This document shows positions 7,512-16,503 of a stretch of DNA of 40,638 bases, in pieces. The notes beneath the pieces were generated by a model. That model saw only the letters and a list, made by a program, of their open reading frames with translations. It searched no databases and was not told where the DNA came from. The stretch's first letter is position 1. Every line of letters begins with the position of its first letter. A program made the translations under genes and the position numbers. This DNA comes from DATDCV01 sp036524155 (lineage in GTDB: Bacteria > Verrucomicrobiota > Verrucomicrobiia > Limisphaerales > UBA8199). The stretch covers positions 1-40,638 of the forward strand of contig DATDCV010000676.1 in the NCBI GenBank assembly GCA_036524155.1, read 5' to 3'.

Positions 7512-10500
7512 ATGTCGTCCGTATTTATGGGATTCAAACGGCGTATCAAGCCGGTAAGGCTGGCTGCCGACGCGAAGTTCAAGCTGCCGGTGAAGTTTCT
7601 AGCCGTGCTATGTCTGCCAGGCATGGCGCTGGTTTGCGGGGTCAAGCCTGCCTTGGGCGCAGCGGGAGATATCATTAAGAACGGGCAGGCGACACAGCCG
7701 AATTACGTGGCTCCCGGCAGCGTGACGGCCGCCGGAGTGCCGGGAGCCTTCATAGTGCCCGGGTTTCTGTTTGAACCCGAGGTTCCCCTCACATCGCTCA
7801 AAGACGCTCCCACCTGGAACGAAATCGAGCAAGTGCTGGACAATCCATATGCCATTACCTATGACCCAAACACACCCGGCAACGAGCAGGGATTTCCTTC
7901 CTACCGAACGGCCATCATCCGCCGTCCGGCCTTCGGAGTGGTCTTGCCGCAGTTCCTGATCGACCCGCTGAACTACAACCCGACCTCGGGCGAAGAAATG
8001 CGCCTGCTGAACTCGGCATATCCGGGCGGCAATTTCTCCATACCGTATCAACTCTATCAGGATCTGGCTGGAGACCCCTCGGGCAATACCTGGCGCACGA
8101 GTTATCGGACCGTGGCGGTCAGTCCGGGTGCCGCTCGCGTCCTCGAGGCCGAGATTGACTACAACAGTCCGATCAACTCGGATGGCATCGTTTGCGAGCC
8201 CAATGTGGAGTTGGTCCCACCAGAAGGGGTCACCTACTGCGGCGGCGATACCGGCGAACCCGGCAATCCCCTGTTCGGGGTGATCAACGGCGCTTACTCG
8301 GTGCCGGCATTTCCGATGCCCGCGGGCTTTAGGAACCCGGGCGCTGTCATCACCGCTCTTCCGGGCGGGCCCCTTGGCGCCGGACAGAAACGGCTGTTCG
8401 ATCCCGTCCGAGGATTTATCAACGCGCGTAATCCAGCCGGTGTGGGGGGGCTGCTCAAGCCTTCGCTGCGAATTCCTGAAAATGGCGGAAACAATGCGAA
8501 CCCAAATTACCTGCGCAACACGAATCCCGACGACACGGCACCCTCGACCGAGAATGATTACTATGCGCGGGCGGTCGGGCAGACGGCCACTTCGTACGGC
8601 GCCGGTCCCATCCCCAATGGCCGGAACACCGCCATTATCCTGGGCAAGGCCCTGTTCTGGGACATGCAGGTCGGCAGCGATGGTATCCAGAGCTGCGGCA
8701 CCTGCCACTTCAACGGCACCGGCACCGACACCCGCACGAAAAACCAGGTCAACCCCAACCATCTGGGTGGGGACGTGACTTTCCAAATCCATGGCGGCGC
8801 CGCCCCGAACACGTATGACCTGACGGCCGCCGACTTTCCGCTGCACAAGGTGGGGAACCCTGACGCCGCCGGCGATCCCGGTGGGGGGAGACTGACGGCG
8901 AGCGTGAATGCGGGGGTCTTGGAAAACACCAATCAGTTCCCAGGGGGAGTCGCAGCGGACTTCGTGGTCCAGGATCCAGCCAATATCGTGAGCGATGTCA
9001 ACGACGTCGTCTCGTCGATGGGGGTCGTGTACAGCCACTTCACGGATATCGCCCCCATTGGGGCTTTCGGTCCGGCCGTTAACGGGGTCGCGGCAGTGAT
9101 GCCTGACCTCCGCACTGCAGGCGACCCTGACCCGATTCCGCTCTTCCAGGGGCTGCGCCGTGTCGAGCCGCGCAATACGCCGACCATGCAGGCAGCCGGG
9201 TTCAACTTCGACAACTTCTGGGATGGACGAGCCCGCCACGACTTCAACGGCGGCAGCGTGTTTGGGGCTTCCGACCCGCAAGCCCATGTGTGGGTGACGA
9301 ATGGCGTCGGCCAACTGGTGGCCACACGCCAGCTCATCAAATTCGCGAGCATCGCCTCGCTGGCGACCGGCCCGGGCTTGAGCGAATTCGAGATGTCCTT
9401 CCAGGGCCGCAACTGGCAAAAAGTCGGCAAGAAGTTGCTCCAGGCGAACGTGGTTCCCTTGGCCAACCAATTGGTGGATCCGACCGACAGCGTGCTGGGG
9501 CCTTTCTCTGGGCAACGATCGACCTACAATGGGCCGATCAACCGAGTCGGCCGGCCGGGGCTTAACGTGTCCTACCAGGATCTCATAAGGGCGTCCTACC
9601 GCCCCGAACTCTGGGCCAACACCAGCCAGCATTTGACAGGCGCTTACACGCCTGTGAACGCCGCCGGTCAGACTGCGCCCATCGATTCAACCAAGCAGAT
9701 TCCGATCCTGGTTGGCGCGCCAGGTTCCCAGACTGTCGATACGGCCAATCCTAACGATCCCTTCGATGGATTCGTCCTCACGGGTCCCCTGGCCGGTGCG
9801 TCCAGTGCCACTGACACCATGCAATTCAGCCAGATGGAAGCCAACTTCAGCCTCTTCTGGGGCCTGTCCGTGCACGCCTGGGTGCAAATCCTGGTGCCGG
9901 ACAATACTCCGTTGGACCAGTTCCTGGAGGCCAACCCGGACGCGTTCGCCACCCTGGGCGAGCCAGGCGAACGCGGGCTGGTTGAGGATCAGCTCAACTG
10001 CGGTGGGGGACGAACGCGCTACTGCTTCACGCCCGTTGGGAATTTCAAGCGCGATCCCAACCTCATCGCCTACATCAACTCGACGGGTGAGGGCGGCACG
10101 GGAGCGACACCCGTGCCGGTCACGGGCGGAACGCGTCAACCCAGCGATCCGGATCCCTTGCTTGGCTTTGACATCTTCTTCGCCTCGAATCTCTCGCTCA
10201 AGAATCCCAACTTCCGGACGGCCCGCTGCGGTGAGTGCCATGCCTCGCCAACCCTGACAGACCATACCGTACCTTTCACCTTCAAGGCGACGCTGCGGGA
10301 TTTTGCCGCCGAGTTTCCACCGGGTCAACCCGGGGTGGAAGGCTTGATCGAACCGCTCGGCCGCATGCGGATGATCTCGGGCTTCCTGCTTGAATCCGAA
10401 CTCAATGGACCTGGCCAGGATGCCGTCGAACGCCGCATGATCAACCAAAGCATCATTCCCAACCCGTCGGACGGTTTGTCCTATCCGGACGGGATCTTCA

Positions 10501-11642
10501 ATCCGGCCGGCACCGCCGCCGGCAATGAGCCTGGGTCGATCCTCATTTCGTCGATCCCCGGCGACAGCCGCTACGCCGGCGCTGGCCAATCCTTTTTTGA
10601 CAACGGGGTGTATAACCTCGGGGTAACACTCATCGACAACGACATCGGGCGCGGTGGCAATGACGCCTTTGGGTGGCCGTTGTCTCTCGCCGCGATGCTA
10701 TTTAAGAACCTGGGTGGTCCGGCTTACGAGCCAGCCACCCTTACCAGCGCGGGATCGGGGCCTCTGCCGAACTTCGACCCGGACTTAGGCACAGGCGGCG
10801 GTTTGTTCGAGGAGACTTCCCAGGATCAGCAGATCAACCCAGGGGTCGAAACCGAAGGTGTGATCAACCCGATGCTGCCAGCCTACCTGGCCCCTTTCGC
10901 CAACCAGCTCAACGTGGGCGATTCACAGCCTGAACTCGATGAGCAATTCGGTGCCATCAATACCCTCACCGATGTTCCGATCCTGGAAGGATTCCTTGAC
11001 TCCCTGGGCCCGATCAACGCCGGGGGCCGCCTCAACGAGGCCTACAATAGCGGCGAAAACACCCTCATGGGCACTTGGCCCACGGTCAACCGCGTGGCGC
11101 GGATGGGCAGCTTCAAGGCGCCGCAGTTGCGCAACGTCGAACTCACCGGACCGTACTTCCATAATGGCGGCAAGCTCACCTTGCGTCAGGTGGTGGACTT
11201 CTACGTCCGCGGCGGTGACTTTCCGATCAGCAACGCCGAGCACCGGGACTTCAACATGGTCAACATGAACGTCGACGTCCAATCCAACCTCAGCGAGGCG
11301 GAGAAGGTTTCGTTGGTTGATTTCCTGCTGGAACTCACCGATGAGCGCAATCGGTTCGACCGCGCGCCGTTCGATCATCCTGAGGTGATCGTGCCTGTCG
11401 ATGGCACCGCGCCGGACAATGGCATTGGCCGGACCGCCCTCTTGGCCGCCACCGTGCCAGTAACAGATCCTGTGACCCTGGTCACCACCCCGGCTCTGTT
11501 CCGGGATGTCCCGGCGGTGGGCGCCGCGGGCTTGGCCACGCCGGAGCCGAGCTTCCTGAACGTCTCCCGCTTCAAACGGAGCGACTCGAGATTCGGAACC
11601 GCGGCGGATAACTTCGCCACCGTGAGTCATTACGATCACTAA
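7512..11642 (+). CDS. Very large exported di-haem cytochrome c peroxidase/MauG-like protein
   Basis: This is a 1,376-residue exported protein. The ATG at 7512 is preferred because AAGGA lies 9 bases upstream and it places a basic region plus the hydrophobic core 'FLAVLCLPGMALVCGV' and an 'ALGA' cleavage site near the N-terminus; in-frame starts at 7434 and 7323 are possible. Two covalent haem c motifs are visible: CGTCH (C395, C398, H399) and CGECH (C906, C909, H910). Near them are segments typical of the di-haem peroxidase/MauG family: 'RRVEPRNTPTMQAAGF', 'FWDGRARHDFNGGSVFG', and at the C-terminus 'FKAPQLRNVELTGPYFHNGG' with 'VVDFYVRGGDF'. Family members are usually 300-450 residues, so this is about three times larger, with long insertions between conserved blocks. 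It should act in the periplasm or at the cell surface as an electron-transfer or oxidase enzyme; the substrate is unknown. Confidence 0.85.
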   Translation: MSSVFMGFKRRIKPVRLAADAKFKLPVKFLAVLCLPGMALVCGVKPALGAAGDIIKNGQATQPNYVAPGSVTAAGVPGAFIVPGFLFEPEVPLTSLKDAPTWNEIEQVLDNPYAITYDPNTPGNEQGFPSYRTAIIRRPAFGVVLPQFLIDPLNYNPTSGEEMRLLNSAYPGGNFSIPYQLYQDLAGDPSGNTWRTSYRTVAVSPGAARVLEAEIDYNSPINSDGIVCEPNVELVPPEGVTYCGGDTGEPGNPLFGVINGAYSVPAFPMPAGFRNPGAVITALPGGPLGAGQKRLFDPVRGFINARNPAGVGGLLKPSLRIPENGGNNANPNYLRNTNPDDTAPSTENDYYARAVGQTATSYGAGPIPNGRNTAIILGKALFWDMQVGSDGIQSCGTCHFNGTGTDTRTKNQVNPNHLGGDVTFQIHGGAAPNTYDLTAADFPLHKVGNPDAAGDPGGGRLTASVNAGVLENTNQFPGGVAADFVVQDPANIVSDVNDVVSSMGVVYSHFTDIAPIGAFGPAVNGVAAVMPDLRTAGDPDPIPLFQGLRRVEPRNTPTMQAAGFNFDNFWDGRARHDFNGGSVFGASDPQAHVWVTNGVGQLVATRQLIKFASIASLATGPGLSEFEMSFQGRNWQKVGKKLLQANVVPLANQLVDPTDSVLGPFSGQRSTYNGPINRVGRPGLNVSYQDLIRASYRPELWANTSQHLTGAYTPVNAAGQTAPIDSTKQIPILVGAPGSQTVDTANPNDPFDGFVLTGPLAGASSATDTMQFSQMEANFSLFWGLSVHAWVQILVPDNTPLDQFLEANPDAFATLGEPGERGLVEDQLNCGGGRTRYCFTPVGNFKRDPNLIAYINSTGEGGTGATPVPVTGGTRQPSDPDPLLGFDIFFASNLSLKNPNFRTARCGECHASPTLTDHTVPFTFKATLRDFAAEFPPGQPGVEGLIEPLGRMRMISGFLLESELNGPGQDAVERRMINQSIIPNPSDGLSYPDGIFNPAGTAAGNEPGSILISSIPGDSRYAGAGQSFFDNGVYNLGVTLIDNDIGRGGNDAFGWPLSLAAMLFKNLGGPAYEPATLTSAGSGPLPNFDPDLGTGGGLFEETSQDQQINPGVETEGVINPMLPAYLAPFANQLNVGDSQPELDEQFGAINTLTDVPILEGFLDSLGPINAGGRLNEAYNSGENTLMGTWPTVNRVARMGSFKAPQLRNVELTGPYFHNGGKLTLRQVVDFYVRGGDFPISNAEHRDFNMVNMNVDVQSNLSEAEKVSLVDFLLELTDERNRFDRAPFDHPEVIVPVDGTAPDNGIGRTALLAATVPVTDPVTLVTTPALFRDVPAVGAAGLATPEPSFLNVSRFKRSDSRFGTAADNFATVSHYDH

Positions 11643-11846
11643 TTAGGTATAGGAGTCCTTTCGTCGCTGCCCATCGCACGCCCTTCGGGGAGGCGATGGG
11701 CAGCCAATTTATGCCTGCGGGTTTCGGCGGCGAGGATGCCTGCGCTGCCACCGAGCCGGCTATCGTTTCGTATGGCTGGATCGTCTTGTAGGGGTAGAAG
11801 CCCTCAGTCGCAGTGCGGATAAGCATCGCGATTAACCGGTATTCCT
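11643..11846 (+). terminator. Intergenic hairpin, possible terminator or processing site inside the cluster
   Basis: The 204-bp gap contains a perfect 12-bp inverted repeat, GCTGCCCATCGC at 11666-11677 and GCGATGGGCAGC at 11693-11704, enclosing a small CCCTTCGGGG hairpin. Only a weak 'CAATTTAT' follows, so it may be a partial terminator, an mRNA-stabilising hairpin or an attenuator separating the giant haem protein from the downstream genes. No gene is seen here. Confidence 0.55.
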
Positions 11847-12674
11847 ATGAAGAACATTGAGCCTATCAGTGAGACGCCGACGCGCATCCCGTATATTTTG
11901 GCCGCAGCCGCCATAGGCTTGCTTGGACTGTACGGTGGCGCCACTGTTTTGTCCCCGCGACGGGCAGTTCAGGGCGAGGTTCGGTTCGAGCCCGAGGCCA
12001 CAGCGGCGTCTGCAGAGACCCAAGCGACTGAACTGCTGGCAACGCCGGAGGCCGTAGCGCCCGAGGCGGTGCGGGCCAGCGATTCCCCCATCTCCGATCT
12101 TCAACTGTCTTTCAGGCTTGATCCCCGGCTCACCCGAAGCCTTTACATGGGTGACCGTTGGGTCTCGCCGCCCACCTACACCAGGGTCGGAGAGGGGGTG
12201 GCCTGGGGATGCAGTGTGGAAGTCAGAGTTCAGGGCGTGGACACGCAAGGACAGGCCCTCGAGATCACCCCGCGATGGACATCGGGAGATCCCAGCCTGG
12301 CAACGGTTTCGCCTGAGGATGGCAAAGAGGTAACGATTTCTGTGCAACGTCCGGGCCAGACCATGATCGAAGTGGCCGCCCAGGGTTTTTCCAAGCGACT
12401 GGCACTCAGCGCAGTGACCCATTTTGACACGCTGGTCGTCAATCTTTCTCAGCCCACAATCCCGAAGCTCGAGGCAGCCCGAGCCCCGGCCAATGCGGCC
12501 CCGGCGCTTGCGTCTGCGGAGACTTCCTACGCGACCCTAAGACCGCAAAGTGAACGACCTCGCTCGCCAGACCGAGTGAGACGGCGTCATCGTCACCTCC
12601 CGGCGCTGGTCACTGCGGAGACCGACACGGGGAGTCCGCAAGCGGCCAATTCCCAGAATTCCACCAGCCAATGA
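11847..12674 (+). CDS. Membrane-anchored or exported protein with an Ig-like domain shared by three proteins of the cluster
   Basis: This 275-residue protein has an N-terminal hydrophobic segment at about 14-36 ('YILAAAAIGLLGLYGGATV') that should act as a signal anchor. After an Ala/Glu-rich linker, residues about 80-205 form a domain beginning 'LSFRLDPRLTRSLYMGDRWV' and containing 'PRWTSGDPSLATVSP' and 'VTISVQRPGQTMIEVAAQG'. This resembles a bacterial Ig-like (BIG2-type) fold. The same domain occurs in the next gene and at the C-terminus of the protein at 16504-18258. The C-terminal 60 residues are Ser/Arg/Ala-rich and probably disordered. The function is unknown; a structural or scaffold role for the exported haem proteins is inference. 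The start has only a weak ribosome binding site. Confidence 0.8.
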   Translation: MKNIEPISETPTRIPYILAAAAIGLLGLYGGATVLSPRRAVQGEVRFEPEATAASAETQATELLATPEAVAPEAVRASDSPISDLQLSFRLDPRLTRSLYMGDRWVSPPTYTRVGEGVAWGCSVEVRVQGVDTQGQALEITPRWTSGDPSLATVSPEDGKEVTISVQRPGQTMIEVAAQGFSKRLALSAVTHFDTLVVNLSQPTIPKLEAARAPANAAPALASAETSYATLRPQSERPRSPDRVRRRHRHLPALVTAETDTGSPQAANSQNSTSQ

Positions 12675-12699
12675 ATCGAGACCCTAAGAACAGTGATCT

Positions 12700-13398
12700 A
12701 TGGAGAAGCATACCTTGATTGCCATCGCCGGCTTGGCCGTTGGGCTGGGCGGTTCACCTTTGTCATTCGCGTATGAGACGGCCCGCGCTCCCGGGAAAGA
12801 GGATTCCGGAAAGACCGCCCAGGTTTCCCCCTCGATGACTGCTCTTGGACGTCCGCAACCCGCCACCGAGGGCCCTCTCCGCGAAATCGAGCTGTCGTTC
12901 AAACTCGACGTGCGGCTGACGAGGAGCCTGTATATGGGTGATCGCTGGGTATCGCCCGCGACCTACACGCGGGTTGGGGAAGGGAAAGACTGTATTGTGG
13001 AAATCAGGGCCTACGGCCTTACCGCCAACCACAAAACGGTTGCCATCAAGCCCACCTGGACGTCGGCCGACCCCGAAATCGCGAGCGTTTCGTCCGGTCA
13101 TGCGGGGGAGGTCAAGCTAAACATCAAGCGCGCGGGCGAGACGATCGTGGAAGTGGTTTCTCATGGGGTTTCCAAAAGGCTTTCGATCAAAGTAATGCCT
13201 CACGGCAATACCCTCAAGGCGGACATCACGCAGCAGGCCTCCAGGCGCCAGTCAGGTATTAAGGCCCAAGCGGAGGGCCAGAGTCCGGCAGGGACGCGCT
13301 CCACCGCGTCCCCGCCACAGAGCTCTGCAAGCACCAGCCGACTGAACAATCCGGATACGGTTCCCTCATCGCAAAGAACAAACGAAAAAGCATCGTGA
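12700..13398 (+). CDS. Exported Ig-like domain protein, tandem paralogue of the preceding gene
   Basis: This 232-residue protein has a signal peptide at about 1-24 ('TLIAIAGLAVGLGGSPLSFA'). Residues about 60-170 repeat the domain of the upstream protein: 'LSFKLDVRLTRSLYMGDRWV', 'PTWTSADPEIASVS', 'VKLNIKRAGETIVEVVSHG', 'SKRLSI'. Nucleotide identity around 12120-12200 and 12905-12985 is visibly high, which points to a tandem duplication. The remaining C-terminus is Ser/Gln/Thr-rich and looks disordered. It starts 25 bases after the upstream stop and is followed after 28 bases by an FKBP gene. No catalytic residues are apparent. It is probably a secreted structural or binding module of the cluster. 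Confidence 0.8.
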   Translation: MEKHTLIAIAGLAVGLGGSPLSFAYETARAPGKEDSGKTAQVSPSMTALGRPQPATEGPLREIELSFKLDVRLTRSLYMGDRWVSPATYTRVGEGKDCIVEIRAYGLTANHKTVAIKPTWTSADPEIASVSSGHAGEVKLNIKRAGETIVEVVSHGVSKRLSIKVMPHGNTLKADITQQASRRQSGIKAQAEGQSPAGTRSTASPPQSSASTSRLNNPDTVPSSQRTNEKAS

Positions 13399-13426
13399 CC
13401 CCAAACAACAGAGAGCATAAACACGC

Positions 13427-14305
13427 ATGAAATCCACGACTCCAGAACCCATCGGCCACCCGGCAATGGCGGGCTGGCACAGACCCGTTAGCCTTTGCCT
13501 CGGCCTATTGGCCGGGGGGGTGTTCGCACAAGACACTTCGATCGTCAAGAATGACACCGACACCTCTGCGCCCGCGGCTCAGGTACTCAAGACCGATGAG
13601 GAAAAGCTCAGCTACGCGATGGGCATGAACATGGGCATGAACGTTCAGAAGCAGATAAAACGTGACGGACTGGAAGTGAACTCCACCCTCTTTATTCAGG
13701 CGCTCCACGACACCCTGTTGGGTTACGAGCCGCTCCTGACCACCAACGAGGCGAGCGCCATTCTGGTTGGCAAGCGAGCGGAGATGACCGCGCAACAAGA
13801 GCGGGCCCGCAAAGAACTCGCCAGCAGAAACCAAAAGGAGGAGGAAGCATTTCTCGCCAAGAACAAAGCCGAAGCAGGGGTCGTGACTCTCGAGAGCGGT
13901 CTGCAATACAAGGTCCTGAAGGCTGGCGAAGGCGCCAAACCGAAGCCTGACGACACGGTGCGCTGCGAGTACCGGGGGACGCTGCTGGACGGAACGGAAA
14001 TTGACAGCACCACCAGGCGTGGTGGGGCGGCGAGCCTCGTGCTCAGGCAACTTATCGATGGCTGGCGCGAAGCCCTCGAACTCATGCCCGTTGGTTCCAA
14101 GTGGCAAATCGTCATCCCCTCCAGGCTCGCTTACCGTGAACACGGCGCGGGTAGATTAATTGGGCCGAATGCGGCGCTCCTGTTTGAGGTGGAATTGCTG
14201 GGCGTCAACGAGGCGCCCAAAACGGTTGCCAGCCGGCCAGCCAGCGGGGAGGCTCTCGCTGGGGTGCCCCACAGCGACGCCTCCCCAGCCCAAGTTACCC
14301 AATAG
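13427..14305 (+). CDS. Exported FKBP-type peptidyl-prolyl cis-trans isomerase (FklB/Mip-like)
   Basis: This 292-residue protein begins with a signal peptide ('LCLGLLAGGVFAQ', cleavage about residue 35). A Mip/FkpA-type helical dimerisation domain follows ('EKLSYAMGMNMGMNVQKQIK', residues about 58-145), linked by 'KAEAGVVTLESGLQYKVLKA' to an FKBP domain at about 155-265. The FKBP core keeps 'YRGTLLDGTEID', 'LIDGWREALELMPVGSKWQ', 'IPSRLAYREHGAG' and 'GPNAALLFEVELL'; the Phe of the FD motif is Ile here. It should catalyse prolyl isomerisation and chaperone folding of exported proteins, probably the Pro-rich haem and Ig-like proteins of this cluster. A tandem paralogue follows. The tail after about residue 270 is Ala/Ser-rich. 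Confidence 0.9.
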   Translation: MKSTTPEPIGHPAMAGWHRPVSLCLGLLAGGVFAQDTSIVKNDTDTSAPAAQVLKTDEEKLSYAMGMNMGMNVQKQIKRDGLEVNSTLFIQALHDTLLGYEPLLTTNEASAILVGKRAEMTAQQERARKELASRNQKEEEAFLAKNKAEAGVVTLESGLQYKVLKAGEGAKPKPDDTVRCEYRGTLLDGTEIDSTTRRGGAASLVLRQLIDGWREALELMPVGSKWQIVIPSRLAYREHGAGRLIGPNAALLFEVELLGVNEAPKTVASRPASGEALAGVPHSDASPAQVTQ

Positions 14306-14384
14306 CCAAGCCTGCCTTCCTCCGTAAGCGCCGGGCTGAACCCTTGTCGCGGTCGGAGAGTTGGCAACCATCGGAGAAACTCCC

Positions 14385-15284
14385 ATGACAATCCGTTCGA
14401 CATTCTTGGTACCAGTCGGGACACGTTCGACCGTGCGCGGGATCAGTTTCTTTTCAAACCTCCTTCCCGCCAAGGGATCAGGGACGCGGTGGAATGCGTT
14501 CCTGGCGAAAGTGTCACCAATTATTCTAGGGATGGGCGTGGTGACAGGAGCTGCCGGGGCCCCGGAGGCGGGGCCTCTCCAGACCGACAAGGAAAAGCTC
14601 AGTTATGCCATGGGCATGAGTGTGGGGCTCCAAATTCAGAAGTACTCGGCCGGGATGAATCCGGCGGTGTTTCACCAGGCGATACAGGACCTTAAAGAAG
14701 GCAAAGAACCTCGTCTAAGCCTTAAGGAGGCCGCGGCGATTGTGAAGGAATGGCAGGAGAAGGCCAAGCAGGAGCAGATCACGTTTCATGGGCCCCAGAT
14801 CCAGGCCTTCCAGGAGTTGGGGGCCAAAAACAAGCGGCAGGGGGAAGCCTTCCTGGCGGAGAACAAGACCAGGGAGGGAGTGGTTGCCCTCGAGAGCGGC
14901 CTCCAATACAAGGTCGTCAAGGCCGGGGACGGACCCAGACCCACCGCCGATGACATCGTCGTCTGCAATTACCGGGGCACGCTGCTCGATGGCAAAGAGT
15001 TTGACAGCACCTTCAAGCGCAAGGAGCCGGCCACTCTCGCGCTGCCGGACCTCATCCCGGGCTGGGCCCAGGCCCTCCAACTGATGTCCGTGGGGTCCCA
15101 TTGGCAATTGTTCCTTCCCGATAAGCTGGCCTTCGGGGACCACAGCCCGGGCGGGAGCATCGGGCCCAACGCGACCCTGCTGCTGGATGTCGAGTTGCTC
15201 GATATCAAAGAGAGGCCGGAGGTGTCGGCCAAGGACAAGCCGGCCCCGGAAGCCAAGGCGGCCGAGCTATCTAAAGGACGATGA
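14385..15284 (+). CDS. Second exported FKBP-type peptidyl-prolyl isomerase, tandem paralogue
   Basis: This protein has 299 residues from the ATG at 14385, preferred because GGAGA lies 8 bases upstream; the frame is open from a TTG at 14361. A long N-terminal region with hydrophobic 'IILGMGVVTGAAGAPEAG' (about 48-65) serves as a signal segment. The Mip-type helical domain ('DKEKLSYAMGMSVGLQIQ') is followed by 'REGVVALESGLQYKVVKAG' and an FKBP domain with 'YRGTLLDGKEFDSTF', 'LIPGWAQALQLMSVGSHWQ', 'LAFGDHSPGG' and 'GPNATLLLDVELLDI'. Here the FD motif is canonical, so this copy looks catalytically more typical than its neighbour. Two adjacent periplasmic isomerases suggest that products of this cluster need assisted folding (inference). 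Confidence 0.9.
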   Translation: MTIRSTFLVPVGTRSTVRGISFFSNLLPAKGSGTRWNAFLAKVSPIILGMGVVTGAAGAPEAGPLQTDKEKLSYAMGMSVGLQIQKYSAGMNPAVFHQAIQDLKEGKEPRLSLKEAAAIVKEWQEKAKQEQITFHGPQIQAFQELGAKNKRQGEAFLAENKTREGVVALESGLQYKVVKAGDGPRPTADDIVVCNYRGTLLDGKEFDSTFKRKEPATLALPDLIPGWAQALQLMSVGSHWQLFLPDKLAFGDHSPGGSIGPNATLLLDVELLDIKERPEVSAKDKPAPEAKAAELSKGR

Positions 15285-15355
15285 GAGGATTGGTGGGGCA
15301 GTCCCCCAGGAAGAATTCCATGAGGATCGCTATGATCGAAATCGGAGGTTCAACC

Positions 15356-16486
15356 ATGAGTAGGGTTGGTTATCGACTGCTGGGATTCCTGCCGGCCCAC
15401 GCCGTGCGGTGTCCCGCCGGGGCAGCTCATTTAGTTAATTGGACTTGTCTAATCGTCGCGCTCAGCGCCGAGGCTCAAACTCCTGTTAGCAGGACTAAAG
15501 ATCCCAAACCAGAGCCCTCCGCGTCTGTTCCGAGCATACAATTCCCTACCAACGTGTTGGACTTTGGGCGGATTGTCGGCGGCATGGTCGCTCACTGTAC
15601 TTTTACTTTCACAAATAGCGGCAAACAGACCCTTGAGATTAAAGAGGTGCGCCCGAGTTGCGGCTGCACCACCGTCGGGGGCTGGACTCATTCCGTCGCG
15701 CCGGGGGCCGCGGGCGTGATTCCTTTTGCGCTCACGCCACCAAACATGGACGGGCCGATTTCCAAGAGCGTGCGCGTGCTGAGCAATGATCCAGCGCAGT
15801 CCGAGCTCTCGCTGCAACTCACGGCGACTGTGTGGCAGGCTGTGGACATCATGCCGCCGCTGCTCAGCTTCAGCTTCATGGGGCACACGCCGACGAATCC
15901 AGTCAGGACCGTTCGCATCACAAGCAAACTGGCCGAACCACTCCAGCTCAGACCGCCAGAGTGCGCGGACACGAATTTTCAGGCTGAACTGAAGGCCCTT
16001 GAGCCTGGCAGGGTGTACGAACTGAGCGTGCGGCCGTTGTCTGCACCGTCGGGCGGAAGCTCCGCCGTGGCCGTAAAGCTCCACACATCCTCCGCCGAGA
16101 TTCCCGTCCTCACCGTTAACGTAATGGCGATTGTGGTTCCTCTGATTGAGGCCAGGCCGCGGAGCGTCGTGCTGCCAGCCCCCACTTTGCGGAGCCGGCC
16201 GGCCATGGCGACGGTCACGGTCTTCAATCACCTCGATGCACCGCTGCAGCTTTCGGACCCGGAAGTAAGCATTCCCGGGATTCGGGTCTATCTTCAAGAA
16301 GTTCAACCCGGGCAGGTCTTCAAGGTGGCTCTGGCCTGTCCGCCCGGGTTCAAAATAGCTCCGGGACAACGCGGCCAACTAATCATCAAGACCAGCGACC
16401 CACAGAATCCCAAACTGGTCATCCCCATTCTGCCTCCTCCGGATTTGGCAGCGATCACATTGCGGCAAATCAAGGTAAGCCAGTAA
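15356..16486 (+). CDS. Exported DUF1573 protein
   Basis: This protein has 376 residues from ATG 15356, chosen because a strong GGAGG lies 7 bases upstream; starts at 15281 or 15320 are in frame but less well placed. The N-terminus has a hydrophobic stretch ending 'LIVALSAEAQT', a likely signal peptide. Residues about 60-150 match DUF1573: 'LDFGRIVGGMVAHCTFTFTN', 'TLEIKEVRPSCGCT', and 'VAPGAAGVIPFAL'. The remainder consists of further beta-rich, ASH/Ig-like repeats ('KSVRVLSNDPAQSELSLQL', 'QLIIKTSDPQNPKLVIPI'). The function of DUF1573 is not established. In Verrucomicrobiota and Bacteroidota it is common in secreted proteins, with a conserved CGC motif. Its place between FKBP and haem-type proteins suggests an envelope role. 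Confidence 0.85.
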   Translation: MSRVGYRLLGFLPAHAVRCPAGAAHLVNWTCLIVALSAEAQTPVSRTKDPKPEPSASVPSIQFPTNVLDFGRIVGGMVAHCTFTFTNSGKQTLEIKEVRPSCGCTTVGGWTHSVAPGAAGVIPFALTPPNMDGPISKSVRVLSNDPAQSELSLQLTATVWQAVDIMPPLLSFSFMGHTPTNPVRTVRITSKLAEPLQLRPPECADTNFQAELKALEPGRVYELSVRPLSAPSGGSSAVAVKLHTSSAEIPVLTVNVMAIVVPLIEARPRSVVLPAPTLRSRPAMATVTVFNHLDAPLQLSDPEVSIPGIRVYLQEVQPGQVFKVALACPPGFKIAPGQRGQLIIKTSDPQNPKLVIPILPPPDLAAITLRQIKVSQ

Positions 16487-16503
16487 GTTTGTCATGATGG
16501 ATT

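Noticed and set aside
7608..9632. 674-codon minus-strand open frame opposite the di-haem protein
   Set aside because: It is a shadow of the CXXCH-bearing gene; the translation shows no recognisable domain and no ribosome binding site.
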